A stretch of 64,000 nucleotides of DNA from positions 10,735,962 to 10,799,961 of the forward strand of contig NC_067208.1 in assembly GCF_026262505.1 (NCBI RefSeq), read 5' to 3'. The notes beneath the pieces were generated by a model that saw nothing but the letters and a program-made list of their open reading frames with translations, had not been told where the DNA came from and searched no databases. Shown piece after piece: positions 60,100 to 64,000 of the stretch. Each line of letters starts with the position of its first letter. The first letter of the stretch is position 1. The position numbers and the translations under genes were made by a program. This DNA is from Trichomonas vaginalis G3. Taxonomy: Eukaryota; Parabasalia; Trichomonadida; Trichomonadidae.

Positions 60100-63000
60100 A
60101 TGGAAAGAAATCTTATGGCAACAGGATATGAAATCAAAAATAATGGCATTGGAAAATATACTGTTACAAAGTCAAATGGACAATCAACATTTACTTTTAG
60201 AGATAGAAATGATGTTTCTGAAGTTAATACAATTTATTGTACAGAAATACCTGATTATTGTTTTTCTAGTTCATCAATTCAGCGATTTATTGCAGATAAT
60301 TATCTTTCAAAAATTGGAACATATGCATTTTCTTCTTGTAAGAACTTAAATTCCTTAATTATTCCAAAGGGGTATTATTATTGTCGTCTGGCGGTTTTAG
60401 ACGACAATGCGAATTTTCAAATAATAGTATTTTTAGCCAGATAAAGAGCTGCTCCATATATCATGAGTGTTTGCACACTATATGCATAGATGGAATTGAT
60501 GTTCTTCCTTTATTTAGGTATCAAAAACATGCTTTTAAAATCCGTTTTTTAGACGACAATGATAATTTCGTCACTTTTCCAGACGACAATGATAATTTGG
60601 TCACTTTTCCCAGACGACAATAAAACATCCTCTATTCCAAAAGTACAAACAATTTTAGATTATGCATTTAAAGAATGTTCAAATCTTGATAATGTTTTAT
60701 TTCCTTCATCAGTGTCATCAATCAATCATTATTGTTTTGCTTCATGCTCAAATTTACATACAATTGTTTTTGTGAATTCAAGCTCAGCGATTAATTTCGG
60801 TTCGAAATGCTTTTCAAATTGTCCTGCTTTAGATTCAATTACTTTTGGAAGTGTTATATTTAGTTCCACAAGATTTGAAGAATGTACAGCCCTCAATACA
60901 ATTAATTTAAGTTTGTTCTCGAGTATTGATTATTTGCGTAATATCTTAAAGTCTATTACAATTAACTACATTAATTATGATGACTTTAATGTTAATTCCG
61001 ACTTTTCATTCTTTTCGAATTATACTGTTCTTGAAAATTTTACGAGTTATGGGCCAGTAATATTATCAAGCAAGTTTCCTTATTTTAAAAATTGCCCAGC
61101 CATTGAAAGATTTGAAGTGTTTGAAACTTTGTCAATATATCATTGGCCCAGAGACATACTCCGTTTGGATTTTTTTGAAATAACTTACCTCAAAAACACA
61201 AAGATAATTAAAATGGATAGATTAAATATTTCGGGGTTATATGCTTTCGGTTCAATTGATTTAAGTTCTGCAGAGTTAATTTACATAAACAAGAACCAAG
61301 GGGATAGAATGCCAATATTTATATCAAATCATTTGGTTGAGCTGTCATTACCTTTTATATTAATAGATTTACTAAGAAAAAATACTGATTTATCAAATCT
61401 TACAAAAGTTCAAATTTTTGAAGGCGGAGCTGAAATCACTGAACACTTTTTTTCAAATTGCATTAATTTAAAGGAGTTTTCTGTGATTTCAACTTCATCC
61501 TTTCATATAGTTTATGTTAATGAAGAATGCTTTCAAAATTGCAAATCAATTGCTACGTTTAATTGCTCTTTTGTAGTTAAATCTTCTGCAGTTTTCAAAA
61601 ATTGCTATTCCCTTCAGAAAATTACGATTCATAACTTTTATGATGACAGAATACGTGAAAATATGTTTTATAACTGTGCTTCTCTTCAAAATTTAATCAT
61701 TATTTCTTCAGATAAGCATTTAGTAGTCCAAAGTTATGCATTTTATAACTGTCGTTCTCTCACAAATATATCTACTTTAAAAAGCGTTGATCGTAGTGCA
61801 TTTTATGGATGTGAATCCCTTGAATATATTAATTTAGAGGGATATATTCCATATTATGCATTTTATAATTGTACATCTCTTAGATATATTAATTTCACTG
61901 GAAATGTCGAGGATTATGGTTTATTTGGATGCTCATCACTGAAAAACATTTCAGCAACATATGGTGTCAGTAATTACGCACTTGCAGGATGCACCAATTT
62001 AGAATGTGCATATTTTGATGAGTATATTGGTGAATGTGCATTCAAAGATTGCATAAATCTTCGATCAATTAACTACACTAAATTGACTCAAATCGGAAAT
62101 AACGCGTTTTTTAATTGTTTATATCTTTCCATTGATTTTAACACTCTGAAGGAATGCACTATTAGATCAAATTCCTTTAATGGCTTAAGCAATTCAACAT
62201 TTGACAATTATATTCCGAAAACTTCTCATTTTGAATTTCTACAAGCTCCAACAAATATTACAATAATTATAAGTTCAGAGGTAACTACGATAAATGAAAA
62301 CATGTTTTCAGGATTGAGTTCGATCGTTGAAGTTAATATTCCTAATAGTGTCTCAACAATAGGACAAGGTGTATTTTCAAATTGCATAAATCTTCGAAAG
62401 GCAACATTATCCAGTTTGATTTCTTCTATTCCAGATGACTTATTCTCTGGATGTGTTAATTTGGAAGTAGTCATTGTAAACACTATTTCTACAATTGGAA
62501 ATTATGCATTTTCCGATTGTTATAATTTGCAAAAAATAGAATTTTCAAATAATCCAGATCCAACTAAATATTTGCTGCCAATTAATTTAATCAGCATAGG
62601 TCATCATGCGTTTGAATATTGTTATTCAATTGAGAAACTTTTCTTAGGGAATTTGCTGCAAACAATAGGAAATAGTTCATTTATAAACTGTCAAATTACA
62701 AAAGTAGAATTTGGAAACGCATTGACATCAATCGGAAGCTATGCATTTTATAACTGCACTCTAATTGATAATTTGATTTTCTTTGATAATTTGGAAACTA
62801 TCGGCAATTATTCTTTCTACAATTGTTGCTCAGTTGAAAAAATCGTTTTTGGAAAGAACTTAATATCAATCGGAGATTATGCATTCTTTAATTCTCCGTT
62901 AATAGAATCTATTGAAATTCCTTCAAATGTCGAAAAGATTGGACAATCTGCATTTTGTGTGTGCAAAAGCTTGAAATCTTTTATATGCAATACAAGTAAA

Positions 63001-63771
63001 ATTCAAATTATTGAAACAAATCTATTGGCATTTTGTATTTCTTTAGAACTTATAGCAATGCCAAATACTGTTACTGAGATTCAAGATGGTTCATTCTTAA
63101 ATTGTAAAAATTTATCTTCAGTTACTATCCCTCAGTTGACTGAGTCTATTGGAAAGCAAGCATTTCATTCATGTTCAAATATATCTGATATTTTCTTAGG
63201 CGATAATTTGAAACACATTGGAGATGAAGCATTTTATAGATGTAATAAACTTAAGGATGTTAAATTCCCAACTAACTTAATTGATATAGTTAAAAATGCA
63301 TTCTTCAGTTGCTACGAATTTAAAGAAGTAAAATTTCCAAATAATATGTATTCAATAGGAGAAGGCGTATTGAGGTCGTGCTTTAATATTATATCTGTTA
63401 CAATTTCAAGGAATTGTAAGGTTGGAGTTAATGCATTCGAAGGTTGTCGCAATCTTGTTTTGGTTCATTTAGGAGGAAACTCTATGTTTTCTCAAAATAG
63501 TTTTGATAGTTCTGCAAATCACTCTATTTCAATCATTTATTCAGGCAATCAAGACACATTTGATAATCATCATCTTTTGGAAATCCAGAGAATCCAAAAA
63601 GATATCAAAGTAACTTGTGAATATAGTCTGGAAAAGTATTGTGAAATTGTTGTCATAAAGCCAATAGCATGTTCTGATAAAGACTGTAGAGAAATTGAAA
63701 AAATGAGTTGTGCAAAATTTCCTAAACAAATCCTTGCAGCATCCGCCCATATTATATTTAGTAAAAAATAA
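60100..63771 (+). pseudogene. BspA-like leucine-rich-repeat gene interrupted by a 264-bp insertion
   Basis: The 5' exon-like part (from 60100, MERNLMATGYEIKNNGIGKY) reads through NLNSLIIPK and then runs into the insertion and a stop at 60444. The rest, from VQTILDYAFKECSNLDN to 63771, is open for over 1000 codons of BspA/TpLRR units (NAFFNCLYLSIDFNTL, SIGSYAFYNCTLIDNLIF). An ATG inside the insertion (60559) continues in frame into the repeats, so a shortened product lacking the native N-terminus could be made. The C-terminal ~60 residues are Cys-containing without repeats. No membrane anchor is visible. Confidence 0.85.
60370..60633. mobile_element. 264-bp inverted-repeat insertion, possibly Mutator-like
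   Basis: Flanked by ATTCCAAAG (60361-60369) and ATTCCAAAAG (60634-60643), a 9-10 bp duplication; the relic at 55.6 kb has the single uninterrupted site. Inside each end is the perfect inverted repeat TTATTGTCGTCTGG (60378-60391) and its complement (60610-60623). The right part has an AGACGACAATGATAATTT unit twice. It has no coding capacity of its own. The duplication length suggests the Mutator superfamily, known in trichomonads; this is inference. Confidence 0.8.
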
Positions 63772-64000
63772 AAATCTTTTTCATTTATTTATTTTCAACT
63801 AAATTTTTACTCATTTGTCTTATCTGAATACTATATTCAAATGCTGATATAATTTCCTTTAGAGTTGCATGTGAATGTAATAATCAATCCAATGAATTCA
63901 AAAATATATCAAATTTATGAAAATTCCTAATAACATTGCTATTGAAGTACTAAGAAAGAATGTAATGTCATTGGAAAATGTATAAATCAAGTTTCAGTAA

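Noticed and set aside
1-64000. tRNA, rRNA or bacterial operon features
   Set aside because: No cloverleaf with a recognisable B box and no rRNA-like block was seen; gene structure is eukaryotic.

Overview
The window is nuclear DNA of a parabasalid protist. A Tritrichomonas-like trichomonad fits best; this is inferred from gene content, not from a database match. The DNA is very AT-rich and the genes are almost all intronless and closely packed. Typical trichomonad families are present: ankyrin/DUF3447 proteins, BspA-like leucine-rich repeats, a large multi-membrane cyclase-related protein, a bacterial-type GH2 glycosidase, a Maverick/Polinton and mariner transposons. I saw no rRNA, tRNA or CRISPR.

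Layout. 0-19 kb is a host block: an ankyrin tail, an ARM-like protein, a multi-pass protein with a cyclase-like end, a PLAC8 protein with a proline-rich repeat tail, a helical-repeat protein whose reading frame needs a 25-nt intron, a UDP-glucose:glycoprotein glucosyltransferase ending in an ER-retention tetrapeptide, and a GH2 beta-galactosidase-like gene closed by one in-frame stop. 19.13-37.68 kb is an 18.5-kb Maverick/Polinton fossil lying against the 5' end of the GH2 gene. It has a broken protein-primed DNA polymerase, an open integrase, an open major capsid gene, a broken packaging ATPase, a broken phage-like fibre gene and a dozen small genes. I estimate roughly twenty breaks overall, about eight of them in the polymerase. 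37.9-48 kb is host again: a small proline-rich protein, a GH99-like type II membrane protein, a B-box/TLDc protein, a broken ankyrin gene beside a TTAA-flanked 1-kb MITE, and a karyopherin. 48-53.5 kb has two mariner copies, one of them inside a 14-repeat ankyrin gene. 53.5-64 kb has a 197-bp inverted-repeat element, a coiled-coil protein and a BspA-like cluster with two large broken genes and two relics; one gene carries a 264-bp insertion whose empty site survives in a neighbouring relic.

The host genes do not form a pathway. The UGGT and the GH99-like protein would both act in the secretory pathway. The Polinton is the only coherent system: replication (polymerase), integration (integrase), packaging (ATPase), capsid and a receptor-binding-like fibre. 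Its genes share a start-site motif, pairs of GC-rich hairpins lie at several gene ends, and an unrecognised gene family sits in both inverted termini. ATG was taken as the only start codon, so several open frames are shorter at the 5' end than a GTG/TTG-permissive reading would give.
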